A DNA stretch of 64,000 bases from Leuconostoc rapi (GTDB lineage: Bacteria; Bacillota; Bacilli; Lactobacillales; Lactobacillaceae): assembly GCF_016908715.1 (NCBI RefSeq), contig NZ_JAFBEK010000001.1, forward strand, positions 62,001 to 126,000, given 5' to 3'. The notes under the pieces were generated by a model. That model was not told the origin of the DNA. It searched no databases and saw only the letters and a list, made by a program, of their open reading frames with translations. Below, in pieces: positions 55,723-63,811 of the stretch (positions are counted from its first letter, which is position 1; each line of letters starts with the position of its first letter). The position numbers and the translations under genes were made by a program.

Positions 55723-57660
55723 ATGTTACCAGATACAGTGATAGACAATCGTTATAAAATTATCAAATCGCTTGGTGGCGGAGGCATGGCCAATGTTTAT
55801 TTAGCGCATGATGAATTTTTAGATCGAGATGTCACCTTTAAAATGATGCGACTGGATATGAAAAATGATGCTGATCTAGCGAAGCGCTTTAAACGAGAAG
55901 CAGTTTCTGCGACAGAATTAGTTCATGATAATATTGTCCAAGTATACGATACAGGTGAATATGAAGGCTCCCAATATTTGGTAATGGAGTATGTAGCGGG
56001 GGATGATTTAAAGTCCTATATTGCGCAACATTTCCCCATCCCTTATCAACAAGTTGTTGATATTATGATACAAATCTTAAGCGCAGTTCAAGCGGCGCAT
56101 GATGCGGGCATTATTCACCGAGATTTAAAGCCACAAAATATTTTAATTAATGAGCAAGCACAGGTTAAAATTACTGATTTTGGTATTGCTATTGCTAAAT
56201 CAGTACAAGATATGACACAAACAAATACAGTGATTGGGTCAGTTCATTATTTATCTCCTGAGCAAACTCGCGGTGGGATGGCTTCAGCAAAATCAGATAT
56301 CTATGCACTTGGTGTGATGTTGTATGAAATGCTCACTAAACAGGTACCTTACGAAGGAGACACACCGGTTGCAGTGGCGATGAAGCATGCCACGGTTGAT
56401 ATGCCATCAGTTCGTGACTTTGATCCACGAATACCTCAGGCTTTAGAAAATGTGATTTTAAAATCAACGGCTAAGCGACCACAAGACCGTTATGTTAGTG
56501 CTGCTGCGATGTCTGAAGATATACAAACTGCCTTATCGCCCAGACGTTCTGACGAGGCACGTTTTGCACCTATGTCTGAAACCATAGACGAAACACGTAT
56601 TATTCCTATGGCACAGATTCAAGATCAGCTCAAAACGGGTGTTTCTTCAGATAAAATTTTCCCAGACGAGGTACCTGAAGAGCCTTCAGTAAAAGAAACA
56701 ATCATTGCCTATGGTAAAAAAGGTTATGCGATTAAAGACATAGCACGCAAAGTTGATCGCACACCGAACTTTGTTCGTAATGTACTGCAGGGAAACGGCA
56801 TTAAGTTCCGCAAATTGCCAAAATGGCCTTGGGCCATTTTGGGTATGCTAATTTTAGTCGTGGCAACGTTCATTTTTATTAATTACCAGTCAAATAAAGT
56901 AACCGTACCAGATGTCACTAATTTGACACAAGATCAAGCAACGACAAAGATTAAAAAATCAGGATTGACGGTAGGCACAATTAGTTCGACAACATCTAAA
57001 AGTATTGCAAAGGGTAAAGTTGTTCGTTCGACACAAAGTAGCGGGTCGGAGGCAAAAAAAGGGGATGCGATTAACCTTATTATTTCTTCTGGACGTGCAA
57101 AAGTACGTTTTGGTGATTATGTTGGCTCGGATTATACGATGGCTGCAGCACAACTAAGAGCACAAGGTTACTCTGTCAACAGAAAAGATAGTGCTTCTGA
57201 TAATGTTGCTGAAGGCAAAATCATGTTACAGTCAATTGATGCAAATGATAAAGTAGATCCAACGTCAACTACGGTTGATTTTACAGTCTCTACCGGTGCA
57301 GTCAAAATTACCGTCCCAGATTTTACGAGTAAAGGAACCCAAGAACAAGTACAAAGTTGGGCTAGCCAAAATGATATTGTCGTCAATTTTAATACACAAT
57401 ATGACGGTAATACTAAAAAAGATCACGTTATCAGTCAGTCAATTCGTGGTGGCTCAAGTATCACTAAAGATATGGTTTTGCTAGTCACTATTTCTCAGGG
57501 CCCACAGGCATCTTCAAGTGATAGTTCTGATGATTCAGATTCGTCGAGTGACAATGATAGTGATTCATCTTCATCGAATAATAATTCAAGCTCGAATTCA
57601 TCCGCATCAAAAAATAGTTCGAGTACGAGTTCATCATCAAGCAATAGTGATAAAGAATAA
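55723..57660 (+). CDS. prkC: PASTA-domain Ser/Thr protein kinase PrkC/StkP with a juxtamembrane HTH-like segment
   Basis: Membrane eukaryotic-like kinase that senses peptidoglycan or lipid II. Seen: glycine loop 'LGGGGMANVYLA', catalytic Lys in 'VTFKMM', 'IIHRDLKPQNILI', DFGIA, 'GSVHYLSPEQTRGG', a membrane segment at about 368-390, three PASTA domains, and a Ser/Asn/Asp-rich tail of about 50 residues. Between kinase and membrane, residues 322-362 ('KETIIAYGKKGYAIKDIARK', then 'DRTPNFVRNVLQ') look like a helix-turn-helix, which is not standard in PrkC. No ribosome binding site is at a useful distance; the gene is probably translated by coupling to prpC. 645 residues. Confidence 0.95.
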   Translation: MLPDTVIDNRYKIIKSLGGGGMANVYLAHDEFLDRDVTFKMMRLDMKNDADLAKRFKREAVSATELVHDNIVQVYDTGEYEGSQYLVMEYVAGDDLKSYIAQHFPIPYQQVVDIMIQILSAVQAAHDAGIIHRDLKPQNILINEQAQVKITDFGIAIAKSVQDMTQTNTVIGSVHYLSPEQTRGGMASAKSDIYALGVMLYEMLTKQVPYEGDTPVAVAMKHATVDMPSVRDFDPRIPQALENVILKSTAKRPQDRYVSAAAMSEDIQTALSPRRSDEARFAPMSETIDETRIIPMAQIQDQLKTGVSSDKIFPDEVPEEPSVKETIIAYGKKGYAIKDIARKVDRTPNFVRNVLQGNGIKFRKLPKWPWAILGMLILVVATFIFINYQSNKVTVPDVTNLTQDQATTKIKKSGLTVGTISSTTSKSIAKGKVVRSTQSSGSEAKKGDAINLIISSGRAKVRFGDYVGSDYTMAAAQLRAQGYSVNRKDSASDNVAEGKIMLQSIDANDKVDPTSTTVDFTVSTGAVKITVPDFTSKGTQEQVQSWASQNDIVVNFNTQYDGNTKKDHVISQSIRGGSSITKDMVLLVTISQGPQASSSDSSDDSDSSSDNDSDSSSSNNNSSSNSSASKNSSSTSSSSSNSDKE

Positions 57661-57669
57661 TTTAAACTA

Positions 57670-57692
57670 AGTCGCTTAAAAGCGGCTTTTTT
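57670..57692 (+). terminator. Terminator after prkC, merging with the rsgA promoter
   Basis: AGTCGC (57670-57675), TTAAAA, GCGGCT (57682-57687), T run to 57692. The extended -10 of rsgA starts at 57692. Confidence 0.7.
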
Positions 57693-57700
57693 GTTACAAT
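57692..57700 (+). promoter_or_regulatory. Extended -10 promoter giving a probable leaderless rsgA transcript
   Basis: TGT-TACAAT, hexamer 57695-57700; six bases (TAAATT), then ATG 57707. Confidence 0.65.
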
Positions 57701-57706
57701 TAAATT

Positions 57707-58612
57707 ATGAAAACAGGACGCATTATCCGCTCGTTGAGTGGCTATTATGATATACAAATTGAAGATGGTCGCATCGAGCGCACGCGCGCACGAGGTGAAT
57801 TCAGAAAATCAGGACAAAAGCCATTAGTGGGTGATTTTGTTGACTTTGAAAGTGAAAATGATGAAGGCTTGATTTGGAAAATTTATCCAAGAGAAAATGT
57901 GTTAGTCAGACCACCGGTTGCTAACATTGACGTTGCAGTGATTGTGACCGCACTAAAAGAACCCAACTTTACGCCTAACTTACTTGATAGACAACTCGTT
58001 GCCTTAGAGGCTGCTAATGTTCGACCGTTAATTTATTTTACTAAATCTGATCTATTAACCTCAGCGGAATTAATTGCTGCGCAAGCAGTATTGGACATCT
58101 ATCAACAAATTGGTTATACTGCGATATTACCAACATCTATTCAAGATACTGTGGCATTTAAGACACTACAAGATGATCTCAAGGATAAGGTATCTGTATT
58201 TATGGGTCAGACTGGTGCGGGTAAGTCGACATTGTTAAATCATCTCTCACCACAACTGGGCCTTGAAACGGGCATTGTTTCAAAGGCATTAAGTCGCGGA
58301 AAACACACAACAAGGCAGGTCACACTGATTCAGGTGGATGATGCGCTGATTGCAGATACACCTGGGTTTTCATCATACGAAGTTTTTGATTTTCCGCTTG
58401 AAGATCTCGATAGTTATTTCCCTGAATTTGTAAAAGCATGTCAGTCTTGTCGCTTTCGTGGTTGTTTCCATCTCAATGAACCAGGTTGTGCTGTGAAAGA
58501 AGCGGTAACTGTTGGCGACATAGCACAATCACGGTATAATAGTTACAAGGCCTTCTACGAATTAATTAAATCGCAAAAGCCAAAATATAGCACAGATAAT
58601 CGAAATTACTAG
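57707..58612 (+). CDS. rsgA: Small ribosomal subunit biogenesis GTPase RsgA
   Basis: Circularly permuted GTPase that checks 30S maturation. Seen: N-terminal OB fold ('[14 protein letters not shown]', '[10 protein letters not shown]'), G4 'IYFTKSDLL', G1 GQTGAGKS at 167-174, '[12 protein letters not shown]' (G2), '[10 protein letters not shown]' (G3) and a C-terminal zinc site '[17 protein letters not shown]'. 301 residues, normal. No ribosome binding site. prkC-rsgA-rpe-thiN order matches Bacillus. Confidence 0.97.
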   Translation: MKTGRIIRSLSGYYDIQIEDGRIERTRARGEFRKSGQKPLVGDFVDFESENDEGLIWKIYPRENVLVRPPVANIDVAVIVTALKEPNFTPNLLDRQLVALEAANVRPLIYFTKSDLLTSAELIAAQAVLDIYQQIGYTAILPTSIQDTVAFKTLQDDLKDKVSVFMGQTGAGKSTLLNHLSPQLGLETGIVSKALSRGKHTTRQVTLIQVDDALIADTPGFSSYEVFDFPLEDLDSYFPEFVKACQSCRFRGCFHLNEPGCAVKEAVTVGDIAQSRYNSYKAFYELIKSQKPKYSTDNRNY

Positions 58613-58628
58613 GAAGAAGGATTTTAGC

Positions 58629-59285
58629 ATGTCAGGAATTATTGCACCATCTATTTTGAGTGCGGATTATACAAATTTAGAGCGTGATGTTAAGCTTGTT
58701 GAATCAGCTGGTGCGGAGTATCTACACATTGATGTGATGGATGGTAGTTTTGTACCGTCAATCTCTTATGGCCCTAATTGGGTTAAACAATTACGTCCGG
58801 AGACTGATATGGTTTTGGATGTGCATTTGATGGTCGTTAATCCTGAAAAGATTGTTGATGAATTTTCTGATGCAGGTGCTGATATTATTGGGGTGCATGT
58901 TGAAGCAACGGCCCATATTCATCGTGTGTTACAGATGATTAAGAATAAGGGGGTAAAAGCAGAAGTCGTTATCAATCCAGGCACACCTGTATTAGCGATT
59001 GAATCCGTGTTGGATATGGTTGACCAAGTGTTGGTTATGACTGTTAACCCTGGTTTTGGCGGTCAGAAGTTCTTACCATCAACAATTGAAAAGGTTGCGC
59101 AATTGAAAGCCATTCGAGATGAATTAGGCTATACTTTTGACATTGAAATTGATGGTGGTGTGAATAATGAAACCATTGGTGCTGCATATGAAGCGGGTGC
59201 AAATGTGTTCGTGGCAGGTTCATATGTATATGATAAAGTAGACCCGGCAGCTAAAATTAATTTATTGAAAGAACTAACGAAATAA
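58629..59285 (+). CDS. rpe: Ribulose-phosphate 3-epimerase
   Basis: Interconverts ribulose 5-phosphate and xylulose 5-phosphate; in heterofermentative bacteria it feeds phosphoketolase. TIM barrel with 'IIAPSILSADYTNLERDV', 'LHIDVMDGSFVPSISYG' (metal His/Asp), 'LDVHLMV', 'TVNPGFGGQKFLPS' and 'IEIDGGVNNETI'. 218 residues, normal. AGGAAGGA lies upstream. It overlaps thiN by one base. Confidence 0.97.
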   Translation: MSGIIAPSILSADYTNLERDVKLVESAGAEYLHIDVMDGSFVPSISYGPNWVKQLRPETDMVLDVHLMVVNPEKIVDEFSDAGADIIGVHVEATAHIHRVLQMIKNKGVKAEVVINPGTPVLAIESVLDMVDQVLVMTVNPGFGGQKFLPSTIEKVAQLKAIRDELGYTFDIEIDGGVNNETIGAAYEAGANVFVAGSYVYDKVDPAAKINLLKELTK

Positions 59286-59929
59286 TGCAAATAAATATAT
59301 TGGCTGGCGGCGATCCATCGTTATGGCCAGAAAAATTATTTGATCAGCCAGGATTTTGGATCGGCGCTGATCGAGGTGCTTGGCGATTATATCAACGTGG
59401 CATACCTATGTTACTGGCAGTTGGTGACTTTGATTCACTTAATCAAGATGAATTACACGTGCTTGAGTCGCATCTTCAAAAAAATGAAATCATCCATGTC
59501 AAGGCTGAGAAAGATGAAACAGACACAGAATTGGCCTTATTGTATGCGCAGACCAAAAAGCCGGATAACATTAACATATTTGGTGCAACGGGTGGTCGTC
59601 TGGACCATTTGCTAAGTAACTTATGGTTACTGGCAGATCCTAAATTTGAATCCATTGTAGAAAAAACGCATATTATTGATAATGTCAACGACGTGAGTTA
59701 TTTGGCTTCAGGTTCAAAAACGATTCACAAAATTTCGAGAACAAAATACCTTGGCTTTATGCCATTAACTGAAGTCACGCATTTTAAAATCATTGATGCC
59801 AAATATACCCTTACTCTAAAACAAAACGTTTATAAAATGTGGTCATCTAATGAGTTTGTCAGTGATACTGTACATGTTAGCTTCGATACAGGCATTCTTA
59901 TGGTGACTCAAACAAGGGATCGTACGTAA
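59285..59929 (+). CDS. thiN: Thiamine pyrophosphokinase
   Basis: Converts thiamine to thiamine pyrophosphate with ATP, supplying the cofactor of phosphoketolase and other enzymes. Seen: 'FWIGADRGAWRLYQRGI', 'LAVGDFDSL', 'EKDETDTELALLYA' with the metal-binding acidic residues, 'IFGATGGRLDHLLSNLWLL' and the C-terminal beta sandwich 'KTIHKISRTKYLGFMPL'. 214 residues, normal. The ATG uses the last base of the rpe stop. Confidence 0.95.
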   Translation: MQINILAGGDPSLWPEKLFDQPGFWIGADRGAWRLYQRGIPMLLAVGDFDSLNQDELHVLESHLQKNEIIHVKAEKDETDTELALLYAQTKKPDNINIFGATGGRLDHLLSNLWLLADPKFESIVEKTHIIDNVNDVSYLASGSKTIHKISRTKYLGFMPLTEVTHFKIIDAKYTLTLKQNVYKMWSSNEFVSDTVHVSFDTGILMVTQTRDRT

Positions 59930-59970
59930 TATTCTTACTTGCTCAGGAAAACAAATACGGAGGAAAAATA

Positions 59971-60285
59971 ATGACAGTAAAAGTAATAGAAGACGCAACA
60001 TTTGAAAAAGAAACAGCTAATGGCGTTAGCATCACTGACTTTTGGGCAACTTGGTGTGGTCCTTGTCGTATGCAATCACCTGTTTTGGAAGCATTATCTG
60101 AGGAAGTTGATAATGTGGATTTCGTCAAGATGGATGTTGACGCTAACCCGGATACACCTGCAAAGTTCAGCATTCGCGCAATCCCAACATTGCTTGTTCA
60201 AAAGGACGGCGAAGTGGTAGAACGCCTTACTGGATTTCATACTAAGGAACAACTCGCAAACATTTTATCGAAATATACAAAATAA
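59971..60285 (+). CDS. trxA: Thioredoxin
   Basis: Cytosolic disulfide reductase with the active site WCGPCR at about residues 28-33, preceded by 'ITDFWATWCGPCR' and followed by 'FVKMDVDANPDTPAKFSIRA' and the cis-proline segment 'IPTLLVQKDGEVVERLTGFH'. 104 residues, typical. A GGAGG ribosome binding site precedes the ATG. Such placement just after thiN is not the usual Bacillus order, so it is probably a lineage insertion. Confidence 0.95.
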   Translation: MTVKVIEDATFEKETANGVSITDFWATWCGPCRMQSPVLEALSEEVDNVDFVKMDVDANPDTPAKFSIRAIPTLLVQKDGEVVERLTGFHTKEQLANILSKYTK

Positions 60286-60286
60286 C

Positions 60287-60315
60287 TTGCCAAAGTGTTT
60301 ATAATCTGGTAAAAT
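60287..60315 (+). promoter_or_regulatory. Promoter of rpmB
   Basis: TTGCCA (60287-60292), 17-base spacer ending in TGG, TAAAAT (60310-60315). It begins just after the trxA stop. The leader of about 50 bases ends in AAAAGGAGGG. Confidence 0.75.
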
Positions 60316-60373
60316 TTATTAATGTTGTAGAAAGAGCTTTTTAAAAATATTAGCTCGAAAAGGAGGGTCGAAC

Positions 60374-60574
60374 ATGGCAAAAGATGCTATTACAGGCGCA
60401 CATACACGCTTTGGTAACCAACGTTCACACGCGTTGAATTCAAGTCGTCGTAGCTGGAAGCCGAACTTGCAAAAAGTGACTGTTAAGATTAATGGTGCTC
60501 CCGCAAAGAAAGTTTATTTATCAGCACGTACGTTAAAGGCTGGATTGAAGACTGGTACTATAGAACGCGTATAA
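60374..60574 (+). CDS. rpmB: 50S ribosomal protein L28
   Basis: 66-residue basic protein of the large subunit: '[21 protein letters not shown]' region, '[16 protein letters not shown]', '[21 protein letters not shown]'. No cysteine pairs are seen, so this is the zinc-free form. Strong AAAAGGAGGG ribosome binding site and its own promoter and terminator, as expected of a highly expressed ribosomal gene. Confidence 0.97.
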   Translation: MAKDAITGAHTRFGNQRSHALNSSRRSWKPNLQKVTVKINGAPAKKVYLSARTLKAGLKTGTIERV

Positions 60575-60627
60575 TGCGATTTAAGTGATGTGCAAAATAT
60601 TGTTTATACATCACTATCATAAATTGA

Positions 60628-60650
60628 CCACCTTCGCGGTGGCTTTTTTT
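60628..60650 (+). terminator. Terminator after rpmB
   Basis: CCACC (60628-60632), TTCGC loop, GGTGG (60638-60642), then a run of seven T after one C. Confidence 0.85.
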
Positions 60651-60693
60651 ATGTCAAATAATGAACTGCCAGAATACGTTTAATGTTGTGATA

Positions 60694-60702
60694 TGTTAAA
60701 AT
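60694..60702 (+). promoter_or_regulatory. Extended -10 promoter upstream of yloU-yloV
   Basis: TGT-TAAAAT, hexamer 60697-60702. The transcript would start near 60709 and first meet AAGGAGG (60722-60728), which does not belong to yloU. Confidence 0.55.
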
Positions 60703-60730
60703 GATTACAGTAAACCTTTTTAAGGAGGAA

Positions 60731-60785
60731 ATGCATAAGTGTGTCAACCAAAGATTCATTATTAGTTGTAAGTCTTGCTAATTGA
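60731..60785 (+). other. Possible leader peptide ORF before yloU
   Basis: A perfect AAGGAGG (60722-60728) is followed by several short frames: ATG 60731 (16 codons, only two bases from the Shine-Dalgarno), GTG 60739 (8 codons) and GTG 60741 (14 codons, product MSTKDSLLVVSLAN, 12 bases from the Shine-Dalgarno). yloU starts 40 or more bases later with no ribosome binding site of its own. Which frame, if any, is translated is unknown. Confidence 0.35.
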
Positions 60786-60825
60786 ATGTTTAAATGTGGG
60801 TGACATTGAAATGCTTTGAATTATT

Positions 60826-61185
60826 ATGGCAATTAAAATTAAAGCTAAAATAGGTGATATCACTATTGAAAATGATGTTATTGCAACGATTGTAGGCGGT
60901 TCAGCTATTGAAAATCCTGGTGTTGTCGGGATGGCTTCTAAAGCAGCGTTTCGTGATGGCATGAATCAAATTTTAAATCGTGAAAATTATGGTAAAGGTG
61001 TTGTTGTTTACCAAGAAGATAATGGCGTGAGCGTAGATGTTTATCTTGTCGCACAGTATGGCACAAAATTGTCAGAAATTTCGAAATCAGTTCAAGGTAA
61101 AGTAAGATATAATCTTGATGCGTTGCTCGGCATTCATGTAACAGAAGTTAATGTGATTGTTCAAGGCATTCGCGTCACGGACTAG
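60826..61185 (+). CDS. yloU: Asp23/Gls24 family envelope stress protein YloU
   Basis: 119-residue Asp23 domain protein: 'MAIKIKAKIGDITIENDVIA', 'VVGMASKAAFRDGMN', 'GVSVDVYLVAQYGTKLSEIS', 'LGIHVTEVNVIVQGI'. The family is linked to the cell envelope and alkaline or wall stress, and is always paired with the DAK-like yloV gene, as here. No ribosome binding site directly before the ATG; the leader ORF may matter for its translation. Confidence 0.93.
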   Translation: MAIKIKAKIGDITIENDVIATIVGGSAIENPGVVGMASKAAFRDGMNQILNRENYGKGVVVYQEDNGVSVDVYLVAQYGTKLSEISKSVQGKVRYNLDALLGIHVTEVNVIVQGIRVTD

Positions 61186-61192
61186 GAGCGTC

Positions 61193-62884
61193 ATGACTAA
61201 AATTACAAAGATTACCAATGTAGAATTCGGTAAGATGATTAATGCAGCAGCAGCAGCGCTTGCCGCAAATGCAGATAAGATCAATAAATTAAATGTTTTC
61301 CCTGTCCCCGATGGTGATACAGGTACAAATATGAGTTTGTCAATGGCCAGTGGCGCGCAGTATGAACGTGATGCGTTGGATACAAATATTGGTGCCTTGG
61401 CAAAAGCAACCTCTAAGGGCTTATTAATGGGTGCGCGTGGTAATTCTGGTGTTATTTTATCACAAATTTTTCGAGGATTCGCTAACTCAGTTGATGGAAA
61501 AGAGACATTATCAGCACGTGATTTAGCAGACGCCTTAATGACTGGTGCTCAAGTTGCCTATAAGTCAGTTATGAAACCAACAGAAGGTACTATTCTCACT
61601 GTTATTCGTGAGGCTGCGTCAAAGGCTAATAAGATAGTTGACGAGACAGATGATGTTGTTGAATTGATGTCCGCTGTTAACGAGGCAGCACAGAGTGCCT
61701 TGGCCTCAACCCCTGATTTATTACCTGTTTTAAAACAAGTAGGCGTTGTTGATTCTGGTGGGCAAGGGCTTGTTTTTGTCTTGAAGGCTTTTTATCAAGC
61801 GCTTAGTGGCGATATTAGTGAAGAAGATCTGAAAACACCGGACAATGCTGAATTAGAACAAATGGTTAAAGAACTACATGCCGGCGCGCAGGCTAACAGC
61901 AGCCTAGATCCAAATAGTATCGTGTTTGGCTATTGTACAGAAGTTATGATCCAAATTGGTAAAGGGACGACCTACGATCACGAATTTGATTATGACACAT
62001 TTTACAACCATTTGGCAAAGTTAGGTGATTCATTACTTGTTATTAATGATGATGAGATTGTTAAGGTCCATGTTCATACTGAAGATCCTGGTGAAGTGAT
62101 CCATTGGGGAACACACTTTGGTTCATTAGTTAAGGTTAAAGTCGATAATATGCGTGACCAACAACAAGCAGTTATTGACGAACAACGCGCTGAAGAAGCT
62201 CACGTGTCCAAGATAGCCACAACGGTTTCAGACACGGCTGTGATTGCTATTGCTGCAGGTGATGGTGTGGCAGAGTTGTTTAAGAGTTTAGGTGTAAACG
62301 CGATTATTTCTGGTGGACAAACGATGAACCCATCAACATCAGACATTGTTGATGCCATTAATGTTATTGGTGCCAAACAGGTTTTGATTTTACCAAACAA
62401 TTCCAATATTTTCATGGCCGCAGATCAAGCTGTTGATCTTGTTGATATACCAGTTCGCGTTGTGAAAACACGCACGATTCAACAAGGACTCACGGCAATG
62501 ATGGGATATAATCCAGAGGCAGATTTGTCAAGCAACGCTGAAGAGATGGCATCAATGATGCTTGAAGTGACATCTGCTCAAGTCACACAAGCTGTTCGTG
62601 ATACGTCACTGGATGGTGTTGATATTCGACATGGTGACTGGTTGGGTATTATTGATGGCAAAATTGAAGTCGTCACAAAAAAGATGCAAAGTACAGCGAT
62701 TGAAGCTGTTTCACAAATGATAGATAGTGATTCTGAAATTGTAACAGTCATTTTTGGAGAAGATGTGAAAGAAAAAGACGCTAAAAAACTCCAAGAGTCA
62801 ATATTAGCAATTGATGATGCACTTGAAGTTGAAATTCATGATGGTAAGCAACCGCTGTATCCGTTCTTAATTTCAGTTGAATAG
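61193..62884 (+). CDS. yloV: DAK1/DegV-like fatty acid kinase FakA/YloV
   Basis: 563 residues from ATG 61193 (AGGAG just before it; an earlier in-frame ATG lies inside yloU). N-terminal Dak phosphatase/kinase L domain ('NVFPVPDGDTGTNMSLSMAS', 'GARGNSGVILSQIFRGFA', 'VVDSGGQGLVFVLKAF') with the Asp residues for Mg-ATP, then a middle region ('GYCTEVMIQIG', 'VKVHVHTEDPGEVI') and a C-terminal DegV-like domain. Staphylococcal FakA phosphorylates FakB-bound fatty acids for phospholipid synthesis. The FakB partner is not in the window. Confidence 0.93.
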   Translation: MTKITKITNVEFGKMINAAAAALAANADKINKLNVFPVPDGDTGTNMSLSMASGAQYERDALDTNIGALAKATSKGLLMGARGNSGVILSQIFRGFANSVDGKETLSARDLADALMTGAQVAYKSVMKPTEGTILTVIREAASKANKIVDETDDVVELMSAVNEAAQSALASTPDLLPVLKQVGVVDSGGQGLVFVLKAFYQALSGDISEEDLKTPDNAELEQMVKELHAGAQANSSLDPNSIVFGYCTEVMIQIGKGTTYDHEFDYDTFYNHLAKLGDSLLVINDDEIVKVHVHTEDPGEVIHWGTHFGSLVKVKVDNMRDQQQAVIDEQRAEEAHVSKIATTVSDTAVIAIAAGDGVAELFKSLGVNAIISGGQTMNPSTSDIVDAINVIGAKQVLILPNNSNIFMAADQAVDLVDIPVRVVKTRTIQQGLTAMMGYNPEADLSSNAEEMASMMLEVTSAQVTQAVRDTSLDGVDIRHGDWLGIIDGKIEVVTKKMQSTAIEAVSQMIDSDSEIVTVIFGEDVKEKDAKKLQESILAIDDALEVEIHDGKQPLYPFLISVE

Positions 62885-62890
62885 GTCAAA

Positions 62891-62929
62891 CAAAAAGTCC
62901 TGAGAAATCACATTTCTCAGGACTTTTTG
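62891..62929. terminator. Bidirectional terminator between yloV and the small membrane gene
   Basis: Perfect 18-bp inverted repeat (62891-62908 / 62912-62929), 3-base loop, T/A runs on both sides. Confidence 0.9.
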
Positions 62930-62940
62930 TACAAGTAATC

Positions 62941-63147
62941 TTAAAACCATCCTAGGGAACTGATAGCGGCATAGAAGACACCGCCAACGAGTAAAATAAT
63001 CATGACCCAAGACATAGTGAGTATCATCTTTTCAATGCGAGTACGTGATTTCTGCTTACTTTTTGGTACACGATGTTGATTTAATTTTGCGTCAATTTCT
63101 GCTTGTAATTTAGCATTAACAGGTCGCGAATGTTGTTCGTCTGTCAT
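62941..63147 (-). CDS. Small single-pass membrane protein, unknown
   Basis: 68 residues: a polar, basic N-terminal half ('NQHRVPKSKQKSRTRIEKMI') and one membrane segment at about residues 43-64 ending 'AAISSLGWF'. GAGGTGAAAC precedes the ATG. Topology is probably N-in by the positive-inside rule. No family recognised. It lies convergent to yloV and divergent from the DUF3397 gene. Confidence 0.75.
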   Translation of the reverse strand: MTDEQHSRPVNAKLQAEIDAKLNQHRVPKSKQKSRTRIEKMILTMSWVMIILLVGGVFYAAISSLGWF

Positions 63148-63209
63148 GTTTCACCTCGTTATAATTCAAATTTAGTTTACCATATTAAGGGTTTGGTATG
63201 CAATTGTAA

Positions 63210-63218
63210 TGTTATAAT
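63210..63218 (+). promoter_or_regulatory. Extended -10 promoter of the DUF3397 gene
   Basis: TGT-TATAAT, hexamer 63213-63218. The leader is about 90 bases, with GAGGT before ATG 63318. Confidence 0.6.
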
Positions 63219-63317
63219 ATATATTTGCCATTTTTAAAATTATCATATGAACAGAGAGGTTATTTGCCTTTTTGTCTGTATTTCGATATTGTTAGTAAAG
63301 TATAGTGAGGTAAAAGT

Positions 63318-63659
63318 ATGCAATGGTGGTTTGGCTCAATAGGAGCAATTGTTATTATTTTAATCATTTTTTTATTAAAAAAGTGGACACGACTACGTGA
63401 ATTTAAAATTAAAACGCTAGATATAAGTGTGATTCCCTTGTGGATCATATTACATTACACAATGGGGTATCGTTTTGGTGTGAGTTGGGTTTTATGGTTC
63501 ATCATTGTGTGGTGTCTTGTTGGGGCTACTTTGTCACTGTTTCTATTACAAAAAAAGTGGCATTGGCGTTCATTTTGGTATAAGTTTTGGGAATGGAGTG
63601 GGTTGTTAGGTGGCCTTTTGCTATTTATTGTTACAATTGTTGGTTTCACTACCCACTAA
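63318..63659 (+). CDS. DUF3397 family membrane protein
   Basis: 113 residues with four hydrophobic segments (about 5-20, 36-52, 56-76, 91-110) separated by basic loops ('KKWTRLREFKIK', 'LQKKWHWR'). DUF3397 proteins lie directly upstream of mraZ in lactic acid bacteria, as here. Function unknown. GAGGT lies before the ATG. Its own terminator separates it from mraZ. Confidence 0.85.
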   Translation: MQWWFGSIGAIVIILIIFLLKKWTRLREFKIKTLDISVIPLWIILHYTMGYRFGVSWVLWFIIVWCLVGATLSLFLLQKKWHWRSFWYKFWEWSGLLGGLLLFIVTIVGFTTH

Positions 63660-63670
63660 TCCCCACTTGA

Positions 63671-63707
63671 ATAAAAAGCTGTTATCTCTAAGATAGCAGC
63701 TTTTTAT
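63671..63707 (+). terminator. Terminator between the DUF3397 gene and mraZ
   Basis: 17-bp stem (63671-63687 / 63691-63707) with one G-T pair, T run. Confidence 0.85.
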
Positions 63708-63748
63708 GTGTACTAAAATTTACTAAATGATGACAAAATAATAATTAG

Positions 63749-63778
63749 GTGGAGGGAAGTGGTGAAATGTGGTAAATT
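63749..63778 (+). promoter_or_regulatory. MraZ-type operator: three 10-bp direct repeats at the mraZ promoter
   Basis: GTGGAGGGAA (63749), GTGGTGAAAT (63759) and GTGGTAAATT (63769) in exact 10-bp steps. MraZ is known to bind tandem G-rich repeats at this spacing in front of its own gene. A TATAGA at 63784-63789 is the probable -10, so the boxes cover the -35. Confidence 0.65.
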
Positions 63779-63811
63779 AGTAGTATAGAATTTTTAATGG
63801 AGGTGGTCCTG

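Noticed and set aside
60374-60574. Whether L28 is broken, since cysteine pairs are missing
   Set aside because: Zinc-free L28 is a normal form in many bacteria, and the length and core residues are intact.
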